Shown piece after piece: positions 47,932 through 56,357 of a DNA stretch of 64,000 bases. The stretch lies in NCBI RefSeq assembly GCF_015840715.1, contig NZ_CP060397.1, positions 2,004,686-2,068,685 on the forward strand, given 5' to 3'. This DNA is from Synechococcus sp. CBW1004. GTDB lineage: Bacteria > Cyanobacteriota > Cyanobacteriia > PCC-6307 > Cyanobiaceae. The translations under genes were made by a program, and so were the position numbers. The notes below the pieces were generated by a model that saw nothing but the letters and a program-made list of their open reading frames with translations, did no database searches and was not told where the DNA came from. Each line of letters begins with the position of its first letter. Position 1 is the first letter of the stretch.

Positions 47932-49079
47932 TGTGCCGTCCCGCAAATAGCCGCTACAATATGAAGTGTCTCCCGAGGGGGTCGTTTCATGCCAAGCGGG
48001 CGCCCCATGGCTCCTCTGGAGCTGTCGGCTGATGAGGCCAGCCAGCTCCAGAGCCTGGCTGGATCAAGGTCCTTGCCCCATTCGATCGTTCAGCGGGCGC
48101 AGATCGTCCTGGCCTGCGCAGCTGGTGACACCAACACCTCAGTTGCCAAGCGATTTGGCGTTCGCAGCGCAACGGTGGGCAAATGGCGGCAGCGCTACCT
48201 CGATCTGGGGATCGAGGGGCTGCACGACGAGCTCCGTTCAGGCCGCCCGCGGACCTATGAGGACGACACGGTGGCGGAGGTGATCAACCGAGCCCTGCAG
48301 AGCAAGCCAACCGATGGCAGCACGCACTGGAGCGCTCGGACTTTGGCCGCAGAAACAGGGATCTCCAAGTCCACGGTTCACCGCTGGCTGCAGACCTTCT
48401 CGCTCCAGCCCCACCGGCAGAAATCGTTCAAGCTCTCCACCGATCCGTTCTTTGTGGAGAAGGTTCGGGACATCGTTGGCCTGTACCTGAACCCGCCCGA
48501 CAAGGCGATGGTGCTCTGCGTCGACGAGAAGACGCAGATCCAGGCCCTCGACCGCACCCAACCGCTGCTGCCCATGGGGCTGGGCTACGTGGAGGGTGTG
48601 ACGCATGACTACATCCGCCACGGCACCACGACCCTGTTTGCCGCGCTGGACGTGGCGACCGGTGAGGTAATCACTCAGTGCAAACCCCGGCACCGCCACC
48701 AGGAGTTCCTGGGGTTCCTCAGGCAGATCGAGAAGTCCGTCCCCGAGGATCTGGACCTGCACTTGATCGTGGACAACTACTGCACCCACAAGCACGCCAA
48801 GGTGCGTGCCTGGCTGGCCCAGCGTCCCCGTTTCCACGTCCACTACACCCCCACCTACGCCTCCTGGCTCAACCAGGTGGAGCGCTGGTTTGGACTGATC
48901 ACCCAGCGGGCAATCCGGCGCGGCAGCTTCTCCAGCGTCAAAGAGCTGATCGCCAGGATCGAGCAGTTTGTGGCCGCCTACAACACGACCAAGGCCCCGT
49001 TCAACTGGACGGCGACAGCTGACTCAATCCTGGAGAAGCTCCAGCGGCTTTGTGCGCAAATCTCTGGGACGGCACACTA
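47929..49079 (+). mobile_element. IS630-family insertion sequence
   Basis: About 1.15 kb between perfect 14-bp ends TAGTGTGCCGTCCC (47929-47942) and GGGACGGCACACTA (49066-49079), counting the duplicated TA target at each end, the hallmark of IS630/Tc1-type insertion. It sits in the TAG stop codon of the acyltransferase gene. The transposase stop (TAG at 49078-49080) is likewise made of the duplicated TA and the next genomic G. Confidence 0.95.
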
Positions 49080-49080
49080 G
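47989..49080 (+). CDS. IS630-family transposase
   Basis: 363 residues from the ATG at 47989, preceded by GAGGGGG. N-terminal helix-turn-helix (IVQRAQIVLACAAGDTNTSV, then AKRFGVRSATVGKWRQRYLD), a second winged-helix segment (AAETGISKSTVHRWLQTFSL), and the DDE core: VLCVDEKTQIQALDR, HLIVDNYCTHKHAKV and TPTYASWLNQVERWFGLITQ. All three acidic residues are present and there is no frameshift, so the element may be active. Confidence 0.95.
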   Translation: MPSGRPMAPLELSADEASQLQSLAGSRSLPHSIVQRAQIVLACAAGDTNTSVAKRFGVRSATVGKWRQRYLDLGIEGLHDELRSGRPRTYEDDTVAEVINRALQSKPTDGSTHWSARTLAAETGISKSTVHRWLQTFSLQPHRQKSFKLSTDPFFVEKVRDIVGLYLNPPDKAMVLCVDEKTQIQALDRTQPLLPMGLGYVEGVTHDYIRHGTTTLFAALDVATGEVITQCKPRHRHQEFLGFLRQIEKSVPEDLDLHLIVDNYCTHKHAKVRAWLAQRPRFHVHYTPTYASWLNQVERWFGLITQRAIRRGSFSSVKELIARIEQFVAAYNTTKAPFNWTATADSILEKLQRLCAQISGTAH

Positions 49081-49154
49081 GAGGTCGTCGCACGTTGCCC
49101 ACCGACCCAAGGGGCTCGGTCGAATTGCCGTCAGGCATTACAAGGGATGCCCCC

Positions 49155-49498
49155 TCATGCAACTGCCAACGAGGCCCTGAACAGCTTGAGGATGTTGTGG
49201 GTGGTGGCCATCAGGCTCCATTCCCCATTCACCTTCTCCAAACCGCGTAGCCAGAACCGATCCAGCCCTCTCGAGCTCTTGATCTGACCGAACACCGGCT
49301 CCACGATCGCCTTGCGCAGCGCATAGATCGCTTGGCCGGTCTTGGAACTGATCTTGCGGTCCATCCGGCCGCGGGTATCCAGATCTTTGGGGGCTCGCCC
49401 CCGTGTTCGCCTTGGCCATTGGCCATGCTGTTTCCTGCTTGTGGCATGTAGGCCTCCAGTCCTCGTTGCTTGTAGGCTTCCAGCTTCGAAGGATTGCC
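49155..49498 (-). pseudogene. IS1182-type transposase remnant, C-terminal part
   Basis: The minus strand reads GNPSKLEAYKQRGLEAYMPQ and, after a frameshift near 49390, DRKISSKTGQAIYALRKAIV, EPVFGQIKSSRGLDRFWLRG and LEKVNGEWSLMATTHNILKL, the C-terminal catalytic region of IS1182-family transposases. The rest of the same relic is at 51212-51567, the two having been separated by IS66 copy 2. Frameshifts and stops show it was dead before that insertion. Confidence 0.85.
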
Positions 49499-51211
49499 GT
49501 ACCCATTCAGGGGGGCGGGACAGCTCATCGCGAACATCGATACGACTGAACCCTTGACGTCGGCTTGAATCCCGGTTGCATCTCAGGCAGAGACTTCCTG
49601 CGATGACCACCCCTCCGGCCGGGATTTCAGAAGCGGACTGGGCTTCCACTCCGGTGGGCGTGAGGGCTGGCTTCCTTGAGGTTCTTGCACAGCTCCAGAG
49701 ACAACAGCAGGAGAACGACCAGCTCCGAGCGCAGCTCACCGACCTGGCGACGGAACTGGCCAGCCTGCGCGAGCGGATCGGCCGCAACTCCCGCAACTCC
49801 TCCAAGCCGCCCTCCAGTGACGGCACGGGTTTTAAGCCGCCCACCCGCTGCAAAGGCACTGGTCGCAAGCGGGGTGGTCAGCAGGGGCACCCGGGAGCAG
49901 GGCCGGAGCTGCTGCCGATCGCGCGTGTGGATGAGGTGCTCGAGCACCACCCGGACGCCTGCCGCCGCTGCGGCACCCTGCTACAGGGGGAGGATGCGGA
50001 GCCGCTGCGCCATCAGGTGATCGAGATTCCACCGATCAGCCCGGTGGTGATCGAACACCGTCTGCACCGTCTGGTCTGCCCCTGCTGCTCCACCAGCACC
50101 TGCGCCGAGCTGCCGGCGGATGTGGAGCCCAGCCGCTACGGCCCACGCCTGAGCGGCCTGGTGGGACTGCTGGGCAGCGCCTTTCCCCTGAGTTTCGGCC
50201 GAACCCAGGCGCTGCTGGATCAGCTGCTGGGTGTGGAAATCAGCCGCGGCGCTATCGCCACCATCCGGGCACGTCTGAGCGCAGCCCTGCAGCAGGCGGT
50301 GGAGGAAGCCCTGGAGGTGGCCCGGCAGCAGCCGGTGGCCTACGTGGATGAAACCGGCGCCCCCACCGGCAACGCCGACGGTTGTAATCCTGCTGGCAGG
50401 CGCGGCTGGCAGTGGGTCATGGTCACACCACTGGTTACGGTGTTCCTGCAGGGCCTGAGCCGCTCAAGTGCAGCGGCAATGGAGCTTCTGGGCCATACCT
50501 TTGCAGGGATCGTGGTGAGTGATCGCTTCTCGGCCTACAACCACCTGCCCGTGGAGCAGCGGCAGCTGTGCTGGGCCCACCTGATCCGGGATCTGGCGGC
50601 CATCGCTGAACGCCAGGGCGCCAGCAGGGAGATCGGAGCCCAGATGCTGGCTCTGCAGCAGCATCTGTTCGCTCACTGGCACCAGTGGAAGAGCGGAGCG
50701 ATCGACCGGCCCCAGCTCCTGCATCGATGCCACCCCCTCCGCTTGGCGTTCGAGGCCACGCTGCAGCGGGTGGTGGATCTGGGCTGTGAGCGGGGCGAGC
50801 AAACGCCCTGGGCCCAGACGGTGCGAACCTGTCGCCAGTTGCTGCAGCGCAAGCAGGCGCTCTGGACTTTTCTGCAAACGCCAGGGATCGAGCCCACCAA
50901 CAACGCTGCCGAGCGGGCACTGCGGCAATCGGTGATTCACCGCAAGATCAGCCATGGCGTCCAGTCCTCCGGCGGCGCCATCTGCCGCAGCCGGTTGCTC
51001 ACCGTCACCGCCACCCTGCGGCAGCAGGGCCGCGATGTCTGGCAATTCCTGGAGCAGGCCTGGATTGCCCATCGCCTCGGCGGCGTGATGCCATCGCTGG
51101 TGCCGGATCGCTGAGGCAGCGATCACACGTGGAAGGAACAGATGGCCCCTCTCAGAGGAGAGATCGGAGATTGACTGACGCACTGGGGTGTCCCGACCCC
51201 TGAACGCTTAC
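49499..51211 (+). mobile_element. IS66-family insertion sequence, copy 2
   Basis: 1713 bp, the same length and ends as copy 1 at 19701-21413 but in the opposite orientation. Flanked by a perfect 8-bp duplication ggattgcc (49491-49498 and 51212-51219). It has landed in the IS1182-type relic. The perfect duplication, against one mismatch at copy 1, suggests this is the younger insertion. Confidence 0.96.
49603..51114 (+). CDS. IS66-family transposase (copy 2)
   Basis: 503 residues from the ATG at 49603, with the same architecture as copy 1: coiled-coil, zinc-binding domain and DDE core. The only protein difference I noticed is Gln in WTFLQTPGIE, where copy 1 has Glu. The ORF is intact. An in-frame start at 49576 exists but is unlikely. 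Confidence 0.95.
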   Translation: MTTPPAGISEADWASTPVGVRAGFLEVLAQLQRQQQENDQLRAQLTDLATELASLRERIGRNSRNSSKPPSSDGTGFKPPTRCKGTGRKRGGQQGHPGAGPELLPIARVDEVLEHHPDACRRCGTLLQGEDAEPLRHQVIEIPPISPVVIEHRLHRLVCPCCSTSTCAELPADVEPSRYGPRLSGLVGLLGSAFPLSFGRTQALLDQLLGVEISRGAIATIRARLSAALQQAVEEALEVARQQPVAYVDETGAPTGNADGCNPAGRRGWQWVMVTPLVTVFLQGLSRSSAAAMELLGHTFAGIVVSDRFSAYNHLPVEQRQLCWAHLIRDLAAIAERQGASREIGAQMLALQQHLFAHWHQWKSGAIDRPQLLHRCHPLRLAFEATLQRVVDLGCERGEQTPWAQTVRTCRQLLQRKQALWTFLQTPGIEPTNNAAERALRQSVIHRKISHGVQSSGGAICRSRLLTVTATLRQQGRDVWQFLEQAWIAHRLGGVMPSLVPDR

Positions 51212-51567
51212 GGATTGCCTTAGCCCACATCTGTGATCAGGGCATCCGGCAGCCTACCGGTATTCGCCTGGATCTGTTCCATCATGGACCGCAGGGGCAT
51301 CGCATTGCTGGGCTGCTAGCTGGCACCGATCGCCACGATCGCCATCGACTGCTTCATGGCAGTTGTTGCCCTGGAACCAGCCCTTGTATCCCCTGAGGAT
51401 TGGGCTTGTCGGAGTCGCTGTAATTCCTTTGTGTGCTGGGCTTTGGGTGGCCTGCTGCATTGCTCGGGAGTGTTCGAGATGGCGTCGATTTCGGCCAGGA
51501 GAAGTGCGGGGTCTTCGATTGCCGTCAAGACAGCCATGACCCTATTTGACATTGTCTGGTGAGGCAA
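51212..51567 (-). pseudogene. IS1182-type transposase remnant, middle part
   Basis: The other half of the relic at 49155-49498. The minus strand carries DPALLLAEIDAISN, RGYKGWFQGNNCHEAVDGD, MAIVAIGAS-stop-QPSNAMPL and MMEQIQANTGRLPDALITDV, then G-stop-GNPSKL, where the family has a GYGN-like sequence. At least two in-frame stops and one frameshift are visible. About 150 bp between here and the next gene show nothing I recognise. Confidence 0.75.
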
Positions 51568-51722
51568 TCTATCGCATCCCCTCTGGTGGACGAGGTCTGC
51601 GGCCCTGATCTATGCATTTCGTTTCATCTGCGGATTTCTGTGGCTTGCTCGTGCAGGCGTCTTCGCGCGGATCTTTCTCGTGCTTCAGGCCTGGCCCCGC
51701 GGCTGCCGAGCATGGTCGTGCT

Positions 51723-52778
51723 TCACGGCGCAGCCTTGCTCAGGGGTACGTCGTTCACCGCCGGCAGGGGGCTGCCCGGCTTGATCAGGTCAAGCTGAAT
51801 CTGCACCTGCTGCACGGCTCTGAGGTTGCGGGCCACCGGTCCGTCGGGGGCCAGCAGGGGTCGCTGCTGGGGAAGATCGAAATACACAAGGCCTTTCTCC
51901 ACCTCGCGGAAGGCCTGCGGCGAGAGTCCCTCCCGGCTCGCCACCACCGGGATCGCCAGATCGGGCTGGTGACGCCGCAGGCGGTGGGCGGCCTGCCAGG
52001 CCCGGAGCAGCTTCGGCAGGACCTCTCCCCACCGCTCCAGTGCCTTGGGATCCACCACGAGGATGTCGAAGATCTCCCCGGGGATCTCGCGGCTGTCGAA
52101 CAGCCTGATGGCCGCGGCCTGTCGCCTGGCCTCCTCGCTGTAGGGCGGGAACAGGGCGGCGGCGTCCACCCTGCCGGCGGCCAGGGCGGCCGGGATCTCC
52201 GCCAGGGGCAGGTGCAGCACCTCGACGTCCCGCAGGCTGAGCCCTTCGCGTTCCAGCGCTCGGCTCAGCACGTAACTGCCGAGGGTGGACTGGGTGACCG
52301 CCACCCTGCGGCCTCGCAACTGGGAGATGCTGGTCACTCCAGGCCTGGCAAGCAGCTGATCCCCGCCGCGGGATTCATCCAGCACCAGCACCACCACCGG
52401 ACAGCGGTCGGGGGCGCGGGCGCAGATGTCAACCGCCTCCACGGTGGTGAGCGGGGCGATGGCCAGCTCGCCCTGCAGGTAGGCATGGACGATCCCCTGG
52501 GGATCGGCGAACTCCTCGGTCTTGAGCGTGAAGCCCTGCGCGCCGTCCAGGCCCTGTTGCTCGGCGAGATACAGGTACTCGTATCCCGGCCAGCTGGAGA
52601 CCGGCACGGTCAACACGGCCGGACGTGATGCGCAGCCGCCGAGGAGGGCGACCAGCAGGGGGAAGACGCGGACCCGGCCGGGGCGGAAGCCCGCCTGAGT
52701 GTGAGGGTCCTGAACGCGCTTGCGAGTGGATCTGTGGAGGGGCGAAATCCACAGCACGGAATCAGGCAACCACCTCAT
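51723..52778 (-). CDS. Periplasmic substrate-binding lipoprotein, NMT1/TauA-like
   Basis: 351 residues. A basic N-terminus, hydrophobic stretch and lipobox (LLGGC) at about residues 40-50 point to a lipid-anchored periplasmic protein. The binding-protein fold starts VPVSSWPGYEYLYLAEQQGL and shows IAPLTTVEAVDICARAPDRC, VLVLDESRGGDQLL, LRGRRVAVTQSTLGSYVLSR and VDAAALFPPYSEEA, typical of NMT1/THI5/TauA-type proteins. It is a clear paralogue of the protein at 55052-56059. No permease or ATPase gene is nearby, so a sensing role rather than transport is possible. The ligand is unknown and the start uncertain. Confidence 0.8.
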   Translation of the reverse strand: MRWLPDSVLWISPLHRSTRKRVQDPHTQAGFRPGRVRVFPLLVALLGGCASRPAVLTVPVSSWPGYEYLYLAEQQGLDGAQGFTLKTEEFADPQGIVHAYLQGELAIAPLTTVEAVDICARAPDRCPVVVLVLDESRGGDQLLARPGVTSISQLRGRRVAVTQSTLGSYVLSRALEREGLSLRDVEVLHLPLAEIPAALAAGRVDAAALFPPYSEEARRQAAAIRLFDSREIPGEIFDILVVDPKALERWGEVLPKLLRAWQAAHRLRRHQPDLAIPVVASREGLSPQAFREVEKGLVYFDLPQQRPLLAPDGPVARNLRAVQQVQIQLDLIKPGSPLPAVNDVPLSKAAP

Positions 52779-52976
52779 GCCGCCAAGGTAGGTGCGGGTA
52801 TGGACGTTGTCCGGAGGTTGAGGCCGCCGAGAACGTCCCGCTCAGGCGGTCCATGGGGTCGCATCGGAAGGGCCTTCTGTGCACGCGCGGGCGACCCGCA
52901 ACCGGATGGGGGGCTCGGCCTCTGGAGGGACCTGGCTGTCTGATGCGGCAGACGGCTCGGTCCCTGCCCGGGGGAC

Positions 52977-53510
52977 TCACCAGCTGACGCCGTGCAGCTT
53001 GGGAAGCGGTGCGGTCTTGAAGGTGATGGCGAACAGGCGCGGAATCAGGCGGCTGTTGTAGACGCGGAACTCGCGCAGCACGCTGGCGCCTTCCTCACGC
53101 ACGGCCTGGTTGAGCACCACCGAGCCATCGGGATCGGAGACGGAGCGGTGGAAGGTGCCGGGGGGAATGCGCAGGATGTCGCCGCCGGTTTCGAGACGGA
53201 CGATGTGATACGGATAATTCCAGCCGAAATTGACCAGATAGAAGGTGCGGCCGCCGTTCAGGGCCAGCAGGTTGTCCTCCTGGTGGGGGTGCAGATAGAA
53301 CTGCCAGGCGCCGGTCTTCTCCTCGTTCGGCGGGCTGACGGCCGGTCCGCTGTGGATCACCAGATCGCGGGCGTTCGACGTGGCAACCGTGATGTCGAAG
53401 AAGCGGACGGCGGGGGTATCGCGGAACTTCTCGTAGGGCAGCAGCTCGAACATCGGCGCCCGTTGTCGGCTTTCGTGCAGAGGTTCGCCGGAGGGCAGGC
53501 TGGCGGTCAT
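52977..53510 (-). CDS. Cupin-like protein of unknown function
   Basis: 177 residues from the ATG at 53510; an ATG at 53453 (MFELLPYEKF) is the alternative start, and neither has a clear ribosome-binding site. The pattern WQFYLHPHQEDNLLALNGGR followed by ILRIPPGTFHRSVSDPDGS looks like the two halves of a cupin barrel with His/Gln/Glu metal-ligand candidates. The C-terminus (SRLIPRLFAITFKTAPLPKL) is basic. It lies between the binding-protein gene (198 bp downstream) and the diguanylate cyclase gene (267 bp upstream) on the same strand. No specific function can be assigned. Confidence 0.7.
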   Translation of the reverse strand: MTASLPSGEPLHESRQRAPMFELLPYEKFRDTPAVRFFDITVATSNARDLVIHSGPAVSPPNEEKTGAWQFYLHPHQEDNLLALNGGRTFYLVNFGWNYPYHIVRLETGGDILRIPPGTFHRSVSDPDGSVVLNQAVREEGASVLREFRVYNSRLIPRLFAITFKTAPLPKLHGVSW

Positions 53511-53777
53511 GGCGGAGGCTGCGACGTCGCAGGCCGGGGCTTGGGAATGGGCCAGTGAACAGAGCCCGGGGGGCGCTGATCGTGCTCACGGCTACGAAAA
53601 GCCCGTTTCCACAGGCCAGTTCCGCGGCTGTTTGTCCGCTGCCCTGTCTGGAGGGTTCACGCGGTTACACCACCGCCCTCCGGCGCTCGAGGAGCGACCG
53701 ACGGCAGAATCATTCCTGGCTCGCTCGTGGTCGCGTCCGGCCGGTCAGTCGCTCAGTCGATCAGTCGATCAGCGCAC

Positions 53778-55055
53778 TCAGATGCCGCGCACCTGCCATT
53801 CCCCGGCCAGGGGGCGTGAGGCCGGCACGAGCCGGGCTCCCTGGGCCTCCAGCTCCAGATTCACCACCTGGGCGCGACCCCGGTCCTTGGCGACGTAGAG
53901 GGCGGCGTCAGCGCTGCTCATCAGCTCACTGAGTCCGAAGCCGCCGGGGCCGGCGCTGGAGGCCGCCCCGATCGACAGACTCACCCGCACCGGCCTGTCG
54001 GCTCCGACCTCCATGTCGTGACAGGACACCTGGGCCAGGGTGCGGCGCAGCATCGCCATCGCCCCCTCGGCGGGGAGCTGCACCAGGATCACGAACTCAT
54101 CACCGCCGAGGCGGCCGACCAGGTCGTTGCTGCGGACCGACGCGCGCAAGACATCGGCGACCCGGCGGATCACCTCATCGCCGGCGTCGTGGCCGTAGGT
54201 GTCGTTGATGCCCTTGAAGTGATCCACGTCGATCAGAGCCAGGGTCATCGGTGCGCGCTCCGGCTCGGCGCGGCGCAGCAGGTCGGAGGCGGTTTCCAGG
54301 AAGGCGGCACGGTTGAAGATGCCCGAGAGGGAATCCACCTGGGCCAGCTCCAGAAGCTGGGGAATCAGGCGCTGCCGCAGCCGCAGCATCAGTCCCACAC
54401 AACCGGCCACCAGGGGCAGCAGCCCGGCCAGGAACACCCACACCATGAACCGCAGGGCGTCGGGGCCGGCCTCACTGGCGTCGATGACGGTGATCAGCGT
54501 GGCCTGGTCGCCGAAGCGTCGGTTGCCCTCCAGGGCCAGGGGGTACTGGCGGCGGCTGCTCAGGGTCTCCCCCCCGATCCAGGGCAGGGCTCCCTGGAAC
54601 TGCTGGGCGTCGCGGCTCAGGCAGGCGAGCAGGGCGGAGGCCGACGGGCAGTCGGCAAACAGCTGCCGCAACGGCTTCTGCCGTGGCATCGCCAGCACCG
54701 AAGCGAGCGACATCCCCACCATGGCGTTGTTGGAGGCGGCCAGCACGATTCCGCGTTGATCGACCACCAGGGCTGAGGTTTCCTGCGGCCGCGTCGAGGT
54801 GATCTGCTGCAGCTGTCGCTGCAGGTTGTACATGGGCTGATAGCTGGTGAGCCCCACGCTCAACTGGCGCTGCAGATCCTGGGCGTCGCGCTCCAGCATC
54901 CTGGCGCCCTGGGAGAGCACCAGCGCGCCCGCCAGGACGGCCATCAGGGCTGAGGCTCCCGTCGCCACGAGGATCACCTCCAGCCACAGGCTGCGGTTCA
55001 CCCTTCCCTGCAGCAGCGGCGAGGTGCCCAGGAGTGCCAGCCGGCTGCGGATCAT
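53778..55055 (-). CDS. Membrane-bound diguanylate cyclase (GGDEF)
   Basis: 425 residues: transmembrane helix 1 (about 22-48), a periplasmic sensor domain of about 150 residues, helix 2 (about 205-230), and a complete GGDEF domain starting LAQVDSLSGIFNRAAFLETA. The catalytic motif is GGDEF (VGRLGGDEFVILV) and the RxxD inhibitory site (RSND) is intact five residues upstream, so it should make c-di-GMP from two GTP with product inhibition. Its ATG overlaps the stop of the binding-protein gene at 55052 (ATGA), a strong sign that the two work together, with the binding protein likely feeding ligand information to the periplasmic domain (inference). Confidence 0.9.
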   Translation of the reverse strand: MIRSRLALLGTSPLLQGRVNRSLWLEVILVATGASALMAVLAGALVLSQGARMLERDAQDLQRQLSVGLTSYQPMYNLQRQLQQITSTRPQETSALVVDQRGIVLAASNNAMVGMSLASVLAMPRQKPLRQLFADCPSASALLACLSRDAQQFQGALPWIGGETLSSRRQYPLALEGNRRFGDQATLITVIDASEAGPDALRFMVWVFLAGLLPLVAGCVGLMLRLRQRLIPQLLELAQVDSLSGIFNRAAFLETASDLLRRAEPERAPMTLALIDVDHFKGINDTYGHDAGDEVIRRVADVLRASVRSNDLVGRLGGDEFVILVQLPAEGAMAMLRRTLAQVSCHDMEVGADRPVRVSLSIGAASSAGPGGFGLSELMSSADAALYVAKDRGRAQVVNLELEAQGARLVPASRPLAGEWQVRGI

Positions 55056-56059
55056 GGTTTCTCCAGAAAGTCCGTGCTCAGCTCAGGCCGGGGGGCATCG
55101 GGACGGATGCGGCCCGCCCTCTGCATCAGTGCACTCATCCGAGCCATGGAGCGCGCCAGCGGACCATCGGCCGCCAGCAGGCGGCGCTGCTGTTCGGGCC
55201 CCGGGTAGCGCAGACCCTCTTCCGTGCGCCGGAATTGCTCGGGCGTCATGCGCTGGCGGCCGGCCATCAGCGCCACAGAGGGCCCCGGGCGTTGCCTGGC
55301 CTCCTCATGGGCGGCCCACCAGGTGTGCACCAGAGCCCTGACCGCGTCCGGATGGCGACGGGCGAACTCCGGATCCACCGCCAGCACATCCACCACTTCT
55401 CCAGGCAGGGCGGCGCTGCTGAACAGCTCCTGGAAGCGCGGGTCATCGCGCAGCGGGAGGTCATGGGGCGCGTAGGTGACGATTGCGTCGAGCCTGCCGG
55501 CCTGAAGGCTGCGCACGAGCGCCTCCGGACCGTCGTAGATGAGCGTCATGCCTTCGAGGTTGACCGGTCGATCCCCGAAGCTGCTCAGCAGCAGGTACTG
55601 ACCCAGGACCGAGGCCTCCAGCCCGACGCGACGGCCCAGCAGCTGCTCAGGACGCTGGATCTCCCGTCGGGCGATCAGCCGATCGGCCCCCAGCGATTCG
55701 TCGAGGACCAGCACCAGCAGGGGACAGCGTCGGGGGCTCTCCTGGCAGATGGCGATCGCCTCGGGAACGGTGGTGGCGATCACGTCCACATCGCCGTTGC
55801 TGTAGGCGCGGCGCTGGTCCTCCAGGGAGCTGAACTGCTCGATGCGCAGATCGATCCGGTCGCGGCTGGCCAGCTCCTTCTGCTCGGCCAGATAGAGGTA
55901 TTCGTATCCCGGCCAGCTGGTGATCGCCACCATCACCGGGCGCGGTCTTCGCGCATTCAGCCCCAGGGCCAGGGCCCCGGCTCCGATCAGACCCACCACT
56001 GCCGCCGTCAGCCAGGGCAGCAGGCGGGACCGGGCGGCCGCGGCAGGTTTCAGAGGCAT
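55052..56059 (-). CDS. Membrane-anchored periplasmic binding protein, NMT1/TauA-like, coupled to a diguanylate cyclase
   Basis: 335 residues with one N-terminal membrane anchor (LLPWLTAAVVGLIGAGALAL) and a binding-protein fold: VAITSWPGYEYLYLAEQKEL, VIATTVPEAIAICQESPRRC, VLVLDESLGADRLIARRE, LGRRVGLEASVLGQYLL and RLDAIVTYAPHDLPLRDD. Paralogue of the protein at 51723-52778. The stop overlaps the start of the diguanylate cyclase gene by 4 bases. With no transport genes nearby, it is best read as the sensor part of a binding protein/cyclase pair. The ligand is unknown. Confidence 0.82.
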   Translation of the reverse strand: MPLKPAAAARSRLLPWLTAAVVGLIGAGALALGLNARRPRPVMVAITSWPGYEYLYLAEQKELASRDRIDLRIEQFSSLEDQRRAYSNGDVDVIATTVPEAIAICQESPRRCPLLVLVLDESLGADRLIARREIQRPEQLLGRRVGLEASVLGQYLLLSSFGDRPVNLEGMTLIYDGPEALVRSLQAGRLDAIVTYAPHDLPLRDDPRFQELFSSAALPGEVVDVLAVDPEFARRHPDAVRALVHTWWAAHEEARQRPGPSVALMAGRQRMTPEQFRRTEEGLRYPGPEQQRRLLAADGPLARSMARMSALMQRAGRIRPDAPRPELSTDFLEKP

Positions 56060-56357
56060 CGGACGATCACAGCGGCAGCGGACCGGTCAGAGGTGCTCCG
56101 GGCGGCTGGGTGGACGGGGTGAACGAGACAGGCACGCCGAAGGCTGCGGAGGATGCCAGGAGCGAGGGCGAAGGCGGCAGGGCTCGACTGGGGTGGCATA
56201 CCGGTGATCTCAGCCTGACTTCTGCAGCAGGAGGACTGGCCCTCAGGCTGGCGGAAACCCCGGTGCGTGTTGCAGGGTTCTGAGTTTTCTTGAGGTTGAG
56301 GCCAGCGGAGGGCCTGCTTCGTCATCCTGAAGCCCCATTGGCCCTCAAGCCCTGTCG

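Noticed and set aside
19701-51211. Reading the two IS66 copies as the ends of one composite transposon
   Set aside because: Their target duplications differ (ctttgcag and ggattgcc), and each copy has its own duplication, so they inserted independently.
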